Of a stretch of 64,000 bases of DNA, positions 9,256 through 18,682 are shown piece after piece (the stretch's first letter is position 1; every line of letters starts with the position of its first letter). A program made the position numbers and the translations under genes. Origin of the DNA: VMCP01 sp964527775 (GTDB lineage: Bacteria; Bacteroidota; Bacteroidia; NS11-12g; UBA955). The notes below the pieces were generated by a model. The model searched no databases. It saw only the letters and a program-made list of their open reading frames with translations, and was not told the DNA's origin. The stretch covers positions 1-64,000 of the forward strand of contig CAZGQS010000004.1 in assembly GCA_964527775.1 (NCBI GenBank), given 5' to 3'.

Positions 9256-11664
9256 TTAAAATAAGCTGGGCCATTTTTGGGGATTAGACTCGTGCATCAT
9301 TTGATAGATTTCTGCAAAGACATCATCAACAGAGGGTTTTGAGAAATAATCACCGTCGCTAGAGTAAGCAGGTCTATGTTCTTTAGAAGTTATGGTTAAC
9401 GGCTTGCTATCCAAATACTTATAACCGTTTTGAACTTCCAAAATTTGTTGTAGAATGAAGGCAGAAGCACCGCCTGGCACGTCTTCATCAAAAACAACTA
9501 AACGGTTGGTATTTTTAAGACTTTCAGCAATGCTGTGGTTGATATCAAAAGGAAGAAGAGTTTGAACATCAATAAGTTCCACTCTAATTCCGTAATCAGC
9601 AAGCAAATCAATGGCTTGCATTGCAATTCTTACATTTGAACCGTATGTTACCAAAGTAACATCTTCTCCAAAACGCAAAGTTTCAGTTACTCCCAAGGGA
9701 ACTGTAAAATCTGCGATGTTTTTGGGCATTTTTTCCTTGCTTCTGTAACCATTCAAGCATTCCACTACCAATGCCGGTTCATCGCTTCTCAAGAGTGTAT
9801 TATACATACCTGCGGCTTGAGTCATGGAACGAGGTACACAAACATGCATTCCGCGTACGGCATTGATGATCATTCCCATAGGTGAACCTGAATGCCAAAT
9901 TCCTTCTAGTCTATGTCCACGGGTTCTTACAATCAATGGAGCTTTTTGTCCGCCTTTGGTTCTGTACTGAAGTGTAGCTAAATCATCGCTCAAAGGTTCC
10001 AATCCGTACAATAAATAGTCTAAATATTGGATTTCAGCAATAGGACGTAATCCGCGCATAGCGGCACCAATTCCTTCGCCAATGATGCTCCATTCTCTGA
10101 TTCCTTTATCTGTTACACGCAATTCACCAAACTTTTCCTGTAAACCAGAGAAACCTTGATTCACATCGCCAATTTTACCAACGTCTTCGCCGAAGGCAAA
10201 AATACGAGGATCGCGTTCCATATTTGCTTCAAAGCATGCTCTAACCACTTGGTATCCATCAACTTGTTCGTCGCTAGTTTCTAATGGAATATGAGGAACC
10301 TTGAATACACTTTCATTGCTTTCAGAGTACAATTTAGAACTGTAACGGTCATGGTTATCATCAATGAACTTTTTGTGATAATCAAGAAGCGCTTGTTTCT
10401 GTGCTTGAGTATGGTGAATGGTTACACGTAAAGATTCATGAATGGCCGTACCTAGATCTCGTCTAATGGGGTCTGATATAGACAACATTTTATCTCTAAT
10501 TGCCGACAACTCAGCTGGAGCAATTTGAGATGTAATCAACTGTTGTAAAACTTGAGCAAAAGACTGAATATCCGTCTTAATATCAGACACAAAATCAGTC
10601 CAAGCCGCTTTTTGCATCTGTTTTACTTCGTTTAAGGCAGACGCTTCAAGTGCTTCCAAAGATTCAACGGTACACAAACCATTATCTATGATCCATTGGC
10701 GCATTTGGGTGATACAATCAAATTCTATTTCCCAGTCGAGGCGTTCTTTAGATTTGTATCGTTCGTGACTGCCAGAAGTTGAATGACCTTGGGGTTGAGT
10801 TACTTCTGTTACATGAACCAATACGGGTGTATGTTTAGTACGACAAACATCGGCTGCTTGCTTGTAAACGTTACAAAGTTCTGCATAATTCCAGCCTCGG
10901 GCGGTGAAAATTTCCATACCCACACCTTTATCGTTGGATTGGAAACCGCTCATGATAGCAGAAATGTTCTCTTTTGCTGTTTGATATTTTGCGGGGACAG
11001 AAATACCGTATCCATCGTCCCAAACGCTCATAAGCATAGGCACTTGCATAACGCAAGCTGCGTTCATGACTTCCCAGAAAATACCTTCGGAAGTTGAAGC
11101 ATTACCAATGGTTCCAAAAGCAATTTCTTTACCTTGGTTTGAAAATTCATTCATTCCGTGGAGGGCTGAATTTTCTTTATATAATTTTGAGGCGAGTGCC
11201 AATCCTAAAAGGCGGGGCATCTGTCCAGCGGTGGGTGAAATATCGGCTGAAACGTTGTATCTGTCGCTTTGACTAAGCCAACCACCTTGATCATCAAGCA
11301 ATCTGGTTGCATAATGTCCGTTCATGCTTCGTCCGCCGGATGCGGGTTCTTTTTCTACAGAAGCATGCGCATACAATTGAGCAAAAAACTTTTGAACGTC
11401 TGAAAGTCCAAGAGCGAACATAAAAGTTTGATCTCTGTAATAGCCGCTTCGCCAATCGCCCTTTTCGAAAACTTTGGCCATGGCCACTTGTGCCACTTCT
11501 TTACCGTCGCCAAAGATTCCAAATTTGGCTTTACCGGTCAACACTTCCTTCCTACCAATAAGGGAAGCGTGACGACTTTGAAAAGCAATTTTATAATCGG
11601 AAAGTACGGTTGAAACGAATTCTTCCTGAGTAATGTCTGCTGATTTTGTTGCCACTTCTTGCAT
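9256..11664 (-). CDS. Fused E1 alpha/beta 2-oxoacid dehydrogenase, altered ThDP motif
   Basis: An 802-aa protein with an E1-alpha-like half (residues ~1-350), a linker of about 100 residues, and an E1-beta-like half (~460-800, with FGEDVGKIGDVNQGFSGL and a transketolase C-terminal domain). The family decarboxylates pyruvate or branched-chain 2-oxoacids and passes the acyl group to E2 lipoate. The thiamine diphosphate motif is unusual: GDG becomes GNA (near residues 187-189, in GNASTSEG) and the usual asparagines become Asp-Asp (WDDGYG, near 215). The second E1 in this window keeps GDG and ND. A perfect promoter box sits 5 bp before the ATG, back to back with uvrB. No E2 or E3 gene is nearby; metH follows 16 bp downstream. 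Confidence 0.88.
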   Translation of the reverse strand: MQEVATKSADITQEEFVSTVLSDYKIAFQSRHASLIGRKEVLTGKAKFGIFGDGKEVAQVAMAKVFEKGDWRSGYYRDQTFMFALGLSDVQKFFAQLYAHASVEKEPASGGRSMNGHYATRLLDDQGGWLSQSDRYNVSADISPTAGQMPRLLGLALASKLYKENSALHGMNEFSNQGKEIAFGTIGNASTSEGIFWEVMNAACVMQVPMLMSVWDDGYGISVPAKYQTAKENISAIMSGFQSNDKGVGMEIFTARGWNYAELCNVYKQAADVCRTKHTPVLVHVTEVTQPQGHSTSGSHERYKSKERLDWEIEFDCITQMRQWIIDNGLCTVESLEALEASALNEVKQMQKAAWTDFVSDIKTDIQSFAQVLQQLITSQIAPAELSAIRDKMLSISDPIRRDLGTAIHESLRVTIHHTQAQKQALLDYHKKFIDDNHDRYSSKLYSESNESVFKVPHIPLETSDEQVDGYQVVRACFEANMERDPRIFAFGEDVGKIGDVNQGFSGLQEKFGELRVTDKGIREWSIIGEGIGAAMRGLRPIAEIQYLDYLLYGLEPLSDDLATLQYRTKGGQKAPLIVRTRGHRLEGIWHSGSPMGMIINAVRGMHVCVPRSMTQAAGMYNTLLRSDEPALVVECLNGYRSKEKMPKNIADFTVPLGVTETLRFGEDVTLVTYGSNVRIAMQAIDLLADYGIRVELIDVQTLLPFDINHSIAESLKNTNRLVVFDEDVPGGASAFILQQILEVQNGYKYLDSKPLTITSKEHRPAYSSDGDYFSKPSVDDVFAEIYQMMHESNPQKWPSLF

Positions 11665-11669
11665 TACTG

Positions 11670-11677
11670 CAAAGATA
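11670..11677 (-). promoter_or_regulatory. Promoter -7 box of the 802-aa E1 gene
   Basis: Read on the minus strand this is TATCTTTG, a perfect match to the Bacteroidota consensus TAnnTTTG. Only 5 bp separate it from the ATG at 11664, so the transcript should begin at or next to the start codon. Confidence 0.7.
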
Positions 11678-11692
11678 CGAAAAAATATACCC

Positions 11693-11700
11693 TAACTTTG
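11693..11700 (+). promoter_or_regulatory. Promoter -7 box of uvrB
   Basis: TAACTTTG, a perfect TAnnTTTG match, ends 9 bp before the ATG at 11710. It falls inside an in-frame upstream extension of the uvrB frame, which argues against any start earlier than 11710. It is divergent from the E1 promoter 15 bp away. Confidence 0.7.
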
Positions 11701-11709
11701 TACAACACC

Positions 11710-13743
11710 ATGCCTGAATTCCAACTAGTATCCAATTTTGAACCCAAAGGCGATCAGCCAGACGCCATTAAACAATTGGTTCAAGGAATTGAAAACGGGC
11801 ATAGGGCACAGACTTTATTGGGAGTTACTGGATCTGGAAAAACCTTTACCATTGCCAATGTCATTCAGCAGGTAAATCGCCCAATTTTGGTGTTGTCTCA
11901 CAATAAAACCCTGGTTGCCCAATTGTACGGCGAGTTCAAGCAGTTTTTCCCCAATAATGCGGTGGAATATTTCGTCAGCTACTACGATTACTACCAACCC
12001 GAAGCATTTATTCCCACAACCAATACCTACATAGAGAAAGACCTTGGCATCAATGATGAAATTGAGAAAATGCGTTTACGAACGGTTTCAACTCTACTTT
12101 CAGGTCGCCGAGATGTCATTGTTGTGGCTTCTGTCAGTTGCATTTACGGTGCAGGAAATCCGTCAGATTATGAAAATACCATCATTCGTTTGAGTGAAGG
12201 AATGCACATTTCTCGTCAACAGTTGTTGTATCGATTGGTTGAGAGTTTATACTCCAGGACCACCGTTGAATTCAAAAGAGGTACTTTTAGAGTAAAAGGT
12301 GATACCGTTGATGTGCATTTAGCTTACAACGACTTTGCCTATCGCATCAGTTTCTTTGGGGATGAAATTGAAGAAATTTACAGTTTTGAACCAGAAACAG
12401 GTAGGAAAATCGATTCTTTGCTTGATTGTGCTATCTATCCCGCCCAAATTTATGTATCACCAAGAGATAGACTTCAAGATGTAATTTATAAAATTCAAGA
12501 TGACCTCGTGCTTCAAATGGAATTCTTCCAACAGCAGCAGCGATTTCTAGAAGCTAAACGTCTCGAGGAACGCGTCAATTTTGACTTAGAAATGATTCGA
12601 GAGCTGGGTTATTGCAATGGCATTGAAAACTATTCTAGGTATTTTGATCGAAGAAACCCGGGTGATAGGCCTTTTTGTTTGTTGGATTATTTTCCGAAGG
12701 ACTTTTTATTGGTGGTGGATGAAAGCCATGTTACCATTCCTCAAATTCGTGCCATGTATGGCGGCGATAGGAGTCGTAAAATCAATTTGGTTGAGTATGG
12801 ATTTCGATTGCCAGCTGCCATGGATAATAGACCCTTGCAATTTGAAGAATTTTATTCGGTTGTCAATCAATCTATTTATGTTACTGCAACCCCTGCAGAA
12901 TTTGAAATAGTAGAGTCAGAAGGTGTTATTGTAGAACAGTTGATTCGTCCAACAGGACTTTTGGATCCAGAAATAGAGGTGCGTCCTCTAGATACCCAAG
13001 TAGATGATCTCATTGGTGAAATTGACGAGCGCATCAAAATGGGTGACAGGATTCTAGTCACTACCCTGACCAAAAGAATGGCCGAAGAATTATCTAAGTA
13101 CTTGGCAAGACTTAATATCAAAGTAGGATATATCCACTCCGAAGTAAAAACATTAGAGCGTGTAGAAATTCTCAGAAATCTCCGATTGGGCGGAATTGAT
13201 GTTCTGATTGGTGTGAACTTACTGAGAGAAGGATTAGACCTCCCTGAAGTGTCACTAGTGGCTATTATGGATGCGGATAAGGAAGGATTTTTGAGAAGTG
13301 TTACAAGTTTGGTGCAGACCATAGGTCGTGCTGCTCGAAATGACCGTGGAAAGGTGATTATGTACGCCGATAAAATCACCAAGAGCATGGAAATAACCAT
13401 CCGTGAAACCAACCGTCGTAGAGAAAGACAAATGGAATACAATGCTGAGCATGGTATCACTCCAAGAACCGTGAGAAAAACGCGCGAAGAGATTTTCAGG
13501 CAAACATCAGTGGCTGATTCAATGGCATCTGATAATGACAAGGCCTACAAAGCGTTTTTGGAAGATTCTGCTCCAATAGCGGCAGATCCGATACTTCAAT
13601 ACATGGATAAAAACGCACTTCAGAAAGCCATCCAAAAGACCGAAAAAGACATGTATAAAGCAGCCAAAAACATGGAGTTTATGGAAGCTGCACGTTTAAG
13701 AGATGAGTTGGATGCGATGAAGTTAAAACTTCAAGAAGTTTAA
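11710..13743 (+). CDS. uvrB: UvrABC excinuclease subunit B
   Basis: Nucleotide-excision-repair helicase-like subunit (677 aa from this start). It shows helicase motif I LLGVTGSGKTFT, the beta-hairpin region YDYYQPEAFIP, DESHVTIPQ, the YVTATPAEFE motif, QTIGRAARN, and a C-terminal UVR domain (MEFMEAARLRDELDAMK) for contact with UvrC. UvrB loads on DNA with UvrA, verifies damage and recruits UvrC. The frame stays open 17 codons upstream to 11659, but that stretch covers the promoter box and the start of the divergent E1 gene. The 3' end overlaps the convergent DUF4249 gene by 4 bp within the shared TTTAAA. Confidence 0.97.
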   Translation: MPEFQLVSNFEPKGDQPDAIKQLVQGIENGHRAQTLLGVTGSGKTFTIANVIQQVNRPILVLSHNKTLVAQLYGEFKQFFPNNAVEYFVSYYDYYQPEAFIPTTNTYIEKDLGINDEIEKMRLRTVSTLLSGRRDVIVVASVSCIYGAGNPSDYENTIIRLSEGMHISRQQLLYRLVESLYSRTTVEFKRGTFRVKGDTVDVHLAYNDFAYRISFFGDEIEEIYSFEPETGRKIDSLLDCAIYPAQIYVSPRDRLQDVIYKIQDDLVLQMEFFQQQQRFLEAKRLEERVNFDLEMIRELGYCNGIENYSRYFDRRNPGDRPFCLLDYFPKDFLLVVDESHVTIPQIRAMYGGDRSRKINLVEYGFRLPAAMDNRPLQFEEFYSVVNQSIYVTATPAEFEIVESEGVIVEQLIRPTGLLDPEIEVRPLDTQVDDLIGEIDERIKMGDRILVTTLTKRMAEELSKYLARLNIKVGYIHSEVKTLERVEILRNLRLGGIDVLIGVNLLREGLDLPEVSLVAIMDADKEGFLRSVTSLVQTIGRAARNDRGKVIMYADKITKSMEITIRETNRRRERQMEYNAEHGITPRTVRKTREEIFRQTSVADSMASDNDKAYKAFLEDSAPIAADPILQYMDKNALQKAIQKTEKDMYKAAKNMEFMEAARLRDELDAMKLKLQEV

Positions 13744-14642
13744 AATTCCTTTACCGTAATTTCTGCGCTGCGTACATCGCTTATGCAGAAGAATCCTGCA
13801 ATTCCTCGTTCCATGTTCTTATTCAGCGCAATAATATTAGACTGAATATTCACAGGTGGTGTAGCAAAAAGTCCCCCGTTGTTTCTCTCATTTACAATTA
13901 AATTGAACCAAAAGAATGCTTCCAAGGTAATGGAATGTACTTCAACTCGAACCTTTTCGCCTTCTCTGTAAGGTCTTAAAAATTGGTTTAAACCAGAGAA
14001 TCTGATGGGGTAAATAAACAATCCTCCGTCTTGTCCATTAGAATTGTTACCCATGTCTTGAGAGATGTTTAAATTACGGATATCATTTAGGAAGCTATCA
14101 TTTCGGAAGGTTTTTACCCAATAGAAATTGCCCATTCCGGGCAAATCATTGGCAAATAATTCAACATATTTACCAGAATCAATGAATGGAGGTCCGTTTC
14201 CTTCAACGGGAACGGCACGCAAACTGTCAATCACAGATACCGTTGGATTTAATTTACATGCACTAATCAGTGTGTCACCGCGATGGATGATGATCAATGC
14301 ATATTGACGGCCAACCTGAAAGGTATCTCCGCTGGCGGGCTTGGGTGTCCATTCATATACTCCGCTGTCTTTATGAATGAAGGGGAATATCTTAATATTG
14401 CTGGCGCTAGTATCTGCGATGATTACTGTGGCATCAGAAATAAAGGGTTCCATTCCCGGAGTGGAAAAGTAAGGTATGCTTTCGGTAAGTTTGATTTGTT
14501 GGGTAGTATCAAGATTATTTACAAAAGCATCAACCACAATTTTCTTCTGCTTCTGTTCTACGTTCACGTCAATAATGTCTTCGCAAGAAGTGCTTGATAG
14601 CATAAGAAGAGAAACCGATAGTATGTATAAAAAACGCTTCAT
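13740..14642 (-). CDS. DUF4249 family lipoprotein, TonB-receptor partner
   Basis: Lipoprotein of 300 aa from the ATG at 14642. The signal MKRFLYILSVSLLMLS ends in a lipobox SSTSC followed by EDIIDV, the usual opening of DUF4249 proteins. Sixteen codons of open frame upstream lie inside the TonB receptor gene and are not used in my call. The sequence is rich in beta-strand pattern with no enzyme motif. DUF4249 lipoproteins are regularly encoded just after a TonB-dependent receptor with a carboxypeptidase-like N-terminal domain, as here with a 1-bp gap. They are presumed to be surface lids or capture proteins, like SusD for SusC. The substrate is unknown. Confidence 0.85.
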   Translation of the reverse strand: MKRFLYILSVSLLMLSSTSCEDIIDVNVEQKQKKIVVDAFVNNLDTTQQIKLTESIPYFSTPGMEPFISDATVIIADTSASNIKIFPFIHKDSGVYEWTPKPASGDTFQVGRQYALIIIHRGDTLISACKLNPTVSVIDSLRAVPVEGNGPPFIDSGKYVELFANDLPGMGNFYWVKTFRNDSFLNDIRNLNISQDMGNNSNGQDGGLFIYPIRFSGLNQFLRPYREGEKVRVEVHSITLEAFFWFNLIVNERNNGGLFATPPVNIQSNIIALNKNMERGIAGFFCISDVRSAEITVKEF

Positions 14643-14643
14643 G

Positions 14644-17001
14644 TTAGTTCCATTTGAAATTGTAAGAAATAGCTGGTACAATGCTACCAATCACGCTGAA
14701 TTGGATGGCTTTATTCATACCTGAATTTTCGTGGTTGGTGGAGAAGTAAATGGAGAAAGGATTTCTTCGGTTGTAGGCATTGTAAACCGAGAATACCCAA
14801 TTGGATTCCCATTTTCCTTTTTTTTTCTTTGTATATGTGGCTGATAAGTCAAGCCTATGGTAGTAGGGGTTGCGAATATTATTTCTTGCATTGCTCCCAG
14901 CATCGGGAACAGTGTAACCTTGAACCGTATATTGTCCAGTGTAGAAAGTAGTTGGTGTACCTGAACTCAAAACAAAATTGGCTGCAAAGTCCCAGGTTTT
15001 GTTGTGCTGATATTGCGCTACTACGTAAAGATTGTGCAATCTATCGAACCTGCTAGGATACCATTCATTGTCATTGATGCCGTCAGATTGTCTCTCACTT
15101 CTAGAGAGTGTATAACTGATCCATCCTGTAAGTTTGCCTGTGCTCTTTTTCAGGTAAGCTTCTAAGCCGTATGCTCTACCAACGCCATTGATTAATTCTC
15201 CTTCGAGATATTCATTGAGCAATAGATTAGCACCATCAACATAATCAACCTGATTTTGAAGGTCTTTGTAGTAGGTTTCAAAGGAGCTCTCGAATTCATA
15301 TCCCCCGAGAGTGAAGTTCTTAAAATATCCAAGGGTGTACTGGTCAGCTAATTCGGGTTTAATGTTGTTTGTGGATAGTGACCAAACATCAAAAGGAACG
15401 CTGGCTGCAGTGTTTGAAATAAGGTGCAGATATTGAACCATTCGGTTGTATCCACCTTTGATAGATGCAGACTTGTTTAATTGATATTTGAATCCCAAAC
15501 GAGGTTCGGGATTGATATAGTTAGTGATTACTTCATTATCACCAGCTTGCCATACAGAATCTACAAATCTTCTTTGACCGGGAGCAAATGGTTGACGGTA
15601 GGTATAAACACTGCTTTTTCCGAGATATAAAAACTGACTGATTCTCATTCCAACACGAAGAGAAAATCTACCAGTGCTGTTAAAATCTTCGGTCAAATAA
15701 ACCGCATTTTCCAAACCGAATTTATCTGGCAAACTAAAATTATTAGAACCTAAACTGTTTTTTGCAATGGCATTTCCAGGACGAAGAATGTAGTAAGTGC
15801 TTTGAAAACCTGCCCCCAATTCATTTTTAGGGTTTAGGTAATATTTAACATCTGATTTCAGGCTGTTGTTAAAAATATAGGATGTCCAGTTAAAACTTAA
15901 GTCATCACCATTCGAAAATTCCAAGTTGTAGCGGTATCTGCTGTAATAATAGGTTAAGTTGGTGAAGAGCCTTTTGTTAAATACATGATTCCAACGAGCG
16001 GTTACGGTGTTATTACCCCATTTAACACCAAAAGCATCTGCGGCATAAAAAATATCATCACCAGAATAAGATGAGATGAAAAAACGATTGCGTTTGTTTT
16101 GGTAGTTGAATTTAGTGGTTAAATCGTAAAAGAAGAACCTGCTGCCTTTCAAATCGTCATTCAAAAAGGGTGCGGCTAATACATCTATGTAACTTCGTCT
16201 TCCAGATACCAAGAAACTTGCTTTGTTTTTTAATAAGGGACCTTCGAGCGTTAATCTTGAAAATATGGTACCAATTCCACCACTGCCCTGATAGGTTTTA
16301 TTGTTTCCGTCTTTGGTTGTTACATCTAAAACAGAGCTCAATCTACCGCCATAATTTGCTGGAATACCACCCTTTATGAGTTGCACATCTTTTACAGCAT
16401 CTGGATTGAAAATACTGAAAAACCCAAATAAGTGAGCAGAGTTAAAAACGGGTGCGTCATCCATGAGTACCAAGTTTTGGTCAATTGAACCTCCACGCAC
16501 ATTGAATCCAGACGCTCCTTCACCAACAGTAGTTACACCGGGTAAAAGTTGTATACTTTTGATGACGTCTGCTTCGCCTAAAAAAGCAGGTATTTTTTTA
16601 ATAACCTTACCTGACAGCGATTGTGTAGAGATGTCAATTTTTTTGACGTTGTCATTCTTTTTTGCTCTTACATTAACTTCCCCAATATCTTCTGCTTTTG
16701 GAGCTAATTCAATGTTGAGTTCGATATTTTTATTTAAGTTAATATTCAGTGTTTTCGACTCAAAGTCACTAGAATTAACTTTAAAACTATAATTGCCTGT
16801 TTTTAATGTTATGCTGTAAAACCCATAACTATTAGAACTCACAGTGGCTCCTGAGGTAAGTTCGGTTATTTGGATACCTTTGATGGATTCGCCGTTTAAA
16901 CTGTCTTTAACAAAACCACTTAGGGTATATGATTGTGTAAAAGCGGAATTGAATAACCCAACTGAAAATAAAATGAAAGTGAAAGTCTTAAGAATCCTCA
17001 T
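14644..17001 (-). CDS. TonB-dependent receptor with carboxypeptidase-like N-domain
   Basis: Outer-membrane receptor of about 785 aa. After the signal peptide (MRILKTFTFILFSVGLF...FTQ) comes a carboxypeptidase D regulatory-like domain (YTLSGFVKDSLNGESIKGI, residues ~24-110). The plug domain follows (KIPAFLGEADVIKSIQLLPG, then GFNVRGGSIDQNLVLMDD), and the rest is a 22-strand-type barrel. The downstream lipoprotein is of the DUF4249 class rather than SusD. The pair likely imports a specific ligand energised by TonB; the ligand cannot be inferred. I use the ATG at 17001; a longer frame to 17022 begins inside the promoter box (TACTTTTG, 17020-17027 on the minus strand). Confidence 0.9.
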   Translation of the reverse strand: MRILKTFTFILFSVGLFNSAFTQSYTLSGFVKDSLNGESIKGIQITELTSGATVSSNSYGFYSITLKTGNYSFKVNSSDFESKTLNINLNKNIELNIELAPKAEDIGEVNVRAKKNDNVKKIDISTQSLSGKVIKKIPAFLGEADVIKSIQLLPGVTTVGEGASGFNVRGGSIDQNLVLMDDAPVFNSAHLFGFFSIFNPDAVKDVQLIKGGIPANYGGRLSSVLDVTTKDGNNKTYQGSGGIGTIFSRLTLEGPLLKNKASFLVSGRRSYIDVLAAPFLNDDLKGSRFFFYDLTTKFNYQNKRNRFFISSYSGDDIFYAADAFGVKWGNNTVTARWNHVFNKRLFTNLTYYYSRYRYNLEFSNGDDLSFNWTSYIFNNSLKSDVKYYLNPKNELGAGFQSTYYILRPGNAIAKNSLGSNNFSLPDKFGLENAVYLTEDFNSTGRFSLRVGMRISQFLYLGKSSVYTYRQPFAPGQRRFVDSVWQAGDNEVITNYINPEPRLGFKYQLNKSASIKGGYNRMVQYLHLISNTAASVPFDVWSLSTNNIKPELADQYTLGYFKNFTLGGYEFESSFETYYKDLQNQVDYVDGANLLLNEYLEGELINGVGRAYGLEAYLKKSTGKLTGWISYTLSRSERQSDGINDNEWYPSRFDRLHNLYVVAQYQHNKTWDFAANFVLSSGTPTTFYTGQYTVQGYTVPDAGSNARNNIRNPYYHRLDLSATYTKKKKGKWESNWVFSVYNAYNRRNPFSIYFSTNHENSGMNKAIQFSVIGSIVPAISYNFKWN

Positions 17002-17019
17002 ACATGCGCTTACGGCGTG

Positions 17020-17027
17020 CAAAAGTA
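17020..17027 (-). promoter_or_regulatory. Promoter -7 box of the TonB receptor/DUF4249 operon
   Basis: Reads TACTTTTG on the minus strand, a TAnnTTTG match 18 bp before the ATG at 17001. It rules out the in-frame TTG at 17022 as the start. Confidence 0.6.
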
Positions 17028-17086
17028 ACCCTTAATGGACTTTGAAAGTTTTGGAAACGAGGAAAATAGGAAAAAATCCGCTGAAA

Positions 17087-18379
17087 TTAAGCTCTATCGT
17101 TCATTCTTACAAAGGGGCGTGGTGCTGCACCAGTGTAGATTTGACGAGGGCGTGCAATGGGTTGCTTGTCTGTGCGCATTTCCTGCCATTGTGCAATCCA
17201 ACCTGGTAAACGTCCTAAAGCAAAAAGAACGGTGAAGAAATCAGTTGGGAAGCCCAAAGCGCGGTAGATGATACCCGAGTAGAAATCAACGTTCGGGAAC
17301 AATTTGCGTTCTACGAAATAAGGATCGTTCAAGGCCGCTTCTTCTAGTTTTTTTGCAATTTCTAAAATGGGGTCATTCACTCCTAATTTATCTAAAACGT
17401 CATCGCAAGCTTTCTTGATGATCTTTGCTCTTGGGTCGAAGTTTTTGTAAACGCGATGCCCAAAGCCCATCAAACGGAAAGGATCATTTTTATCTTTTGC
17501 TTTATTGATGTACTTCTCAACGTCACCGCCGTCGTTCTTAATATCTTCTAACATTTCCAACACCTCCTGGTTTGCACCACCGTGCAAAGGACCCCAAAGG
17601 GCGTTGATTCCTGCTGATATACTGCTGTAAAGGTTAGCTTGTGAACTTCCTACTACGCGAACGGTACTAGCAGAACAGTTTTGCTCGTGATCTGCATGTA
17701 GAATGAGTAATTTGTTCATAGCATCAACAATCACAGGATCAGCCATATAACTTGGATCAGCCACTTGACCAAAAGTCATGTTCAAGAAGTTAGTTACATA
17801 GTCTAGTTTGTTGTTAGGATATACTAAAGGATGACCATTGCGCTTTTTGTAAATCATAGCACAGATGGTTGGCATTTTTGCCATCAAGCGAATGATGGTT
17901 CTTTTTACCGCTTCTTCTGGGCGATTTGGATCTAATGATTTTGGGTAGTATAAGCTCAATGAAGAAATCATGCTGCTCAACTGACCCATTGGGTGACTGC
18001 CCGTTGGGAAAGCTTTAAACATGGCTTCTAGTCCTTCATTTACCAATGTATGTTCAGAAATTTTCGCTTCAAATTCAGCCAGTTGTTCTTTGGTTGGAAG
18101 CTCACCGTTTAAAATCAAATATGAAACTTCCAAAAAGCTACAATGTTCTGCCAAATCTTCAATGTTGTAACCTCTATGACGGAGTATGCCTAATTCACCA
18201 TCCAAAAAGGTGATTCCACTGGTGGTTGCACCTGTGTTTTTGAAACCAGAGTCTAACGTAATGTAACCAGTTAGGTCGCGTAATTTTCCAATATCAATGG
18301 CTTTTTCGCCCTCTGAACCAGTGATTACAGGTAATTCGAACTCGTTTCCGTCTAAGATGATTTTGGCTTTTTCTGACAT
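17087..18379 (-). CDS. gltA: Citrate synthase
   Basis: TCA-cycle entry enzyme joining acetyl-CoA and oxaloacetate; 430 aa, typical of the hexameric bacterial type. Active-site signatures are present: GPLHGGANQEV carrying the first catalytic His, GFGHRVYKNFDPRAK with the second His and substrate arginine, and FPNVDFYSG with the catalytic Asp. The gene has its own promoter box about 28 bp upstream (18408-18415), although a small gene of the lysS cluster ends only 38 bp before it. Confidence 0.97.
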   Translation of the reverse strand: MSEKAKIILDGNEFELPVITGSEGEKAIDIGKLRDLTGYITLDSGFKNTGATTSGITFLDGELGILRHRGYNIEDLAEHCSFLEVSYLILNGELPTKEQLAEFEAKISEHTLVNEGLEAMFKAFPTGSHPMGQLSSMISSLSLYYPKSLDPNRPEEAVKRTIIRLMAKMPTICAMIYKKRNGHPLVYPNNKLDYVTNFLNMTFGQVADPSYMADPVIVDAMNKLLILHADHEQNCSASTVRVVGSSQANLYSSISAGINALWGPLHGGANQEVLEMLEDIKNDGGDVEKYINKAKDKNDPFRLMGFGHRVYKNFDPRAKIIKKACDDVLDKLGVNDPILEIAKKLEEAALNDPYFVERKLFPNVDFYSGIIYRALGFPTDFFTVLFALGRLPGWIAQWQEMRTDKQPIARPRQIYTGAAPRPFVRMNDRA

Positions 18380-18407
18380 ATTCTTTTGGTGAATTTCTAG
18401 GTTTTTA

Positions 18408-18415
18408 CAAATATA
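18408..18415 (-). promoter_or_regulatory. Promoter -7 box of gltA
   Basis: Reads TATATTTG on the minus strand, fitting TAnnTTTG, 28 bp before the gltA ATG. It leaves room for a short leader of about 20 nt. Confidence 0.55.
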
Positions 18416-18417
18416 CT

Positions 18418-18678
18418 TTAATTTGATTGGGCTTCCAACTCCTCATAACCTTTTGCGGTTAGCTGAAATCTGGTTTGTAGAATTTGATCAACATTAAATG
18501 TGAGTCGTTGATTGTTCGACAAATCAAGGGCTTTAACATACCGATAGTGCAATAATTGCTTGACGATGTCAATAATAACAGGTCGACTTAGATTAATTTC
18601 TTCGACGACCTGCTGTAAAGTTTCGACGTGAATCAAATGATTCATCACCAAAAGTTCGTCTTTGCCTATTTCAATCAT
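18418..18678 (-). CDS. Small winged-helix-like protein of unknown function
   Basis: An 86-aa soluble protein I do not recognise. The first two thirds look like an alpha-helical helix-turn-helix pattern (LLVMNHLIHVETLQQVVEEI, then RPVIIDIVKQLLHYRYV), followed by a beta-hairpin-like stretch and a final helix (LTAKGYEELEAQ). This resembles the winged-helix fold of small transcription or RNA-binding factors; the LTAKGYEEL ending is common in such domains. No cysteines or catalytic motif are present. It starts 4 bp after lysS ends, so it is almost certainly co-transcribed with lysS. The function is open; a DNA-binding role is inference only. Confidence 0.75.
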   Translation of the reverse strand: MIEIGKDELLVMNHLIHVETLQQVVEEINLSRPVIIDIVKQLLHYRYVKALDLSNNQRLTFNVDQILQTRFQLTAKGYEELEAQSN

Positions 18679-18682
18679 GGAA

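Noticed and set aside
11659..11709. Upstream extension of uvrB by 17 codons
   Set aside because: It contains the promoter box and overlaps the divergent E1 start; UvrB homologues begin near the MPEFQLVSNF stretch.
12876..13541. Long open frame of 221 codons on the minus strand inside uvrB
   Set aside because: It is antisense to highly conserved uvrB motifs, has a serine/arginine-rich low-information sequence and no promoter box; a shadow of codon bias.
14643..14690. Upstream extension of the DUF4249 gene
   Set aside because: The extra 16 codons lie inside the TonB receptor gene and precede a clean lipoprotein signal starting at the ATG at 14642.
17002..17022. Upstream TTG start for the TonB receptor
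   Set aside because: The codons lie within the promoter box and the leader; the signal peptide begins at the ATG at 17001.
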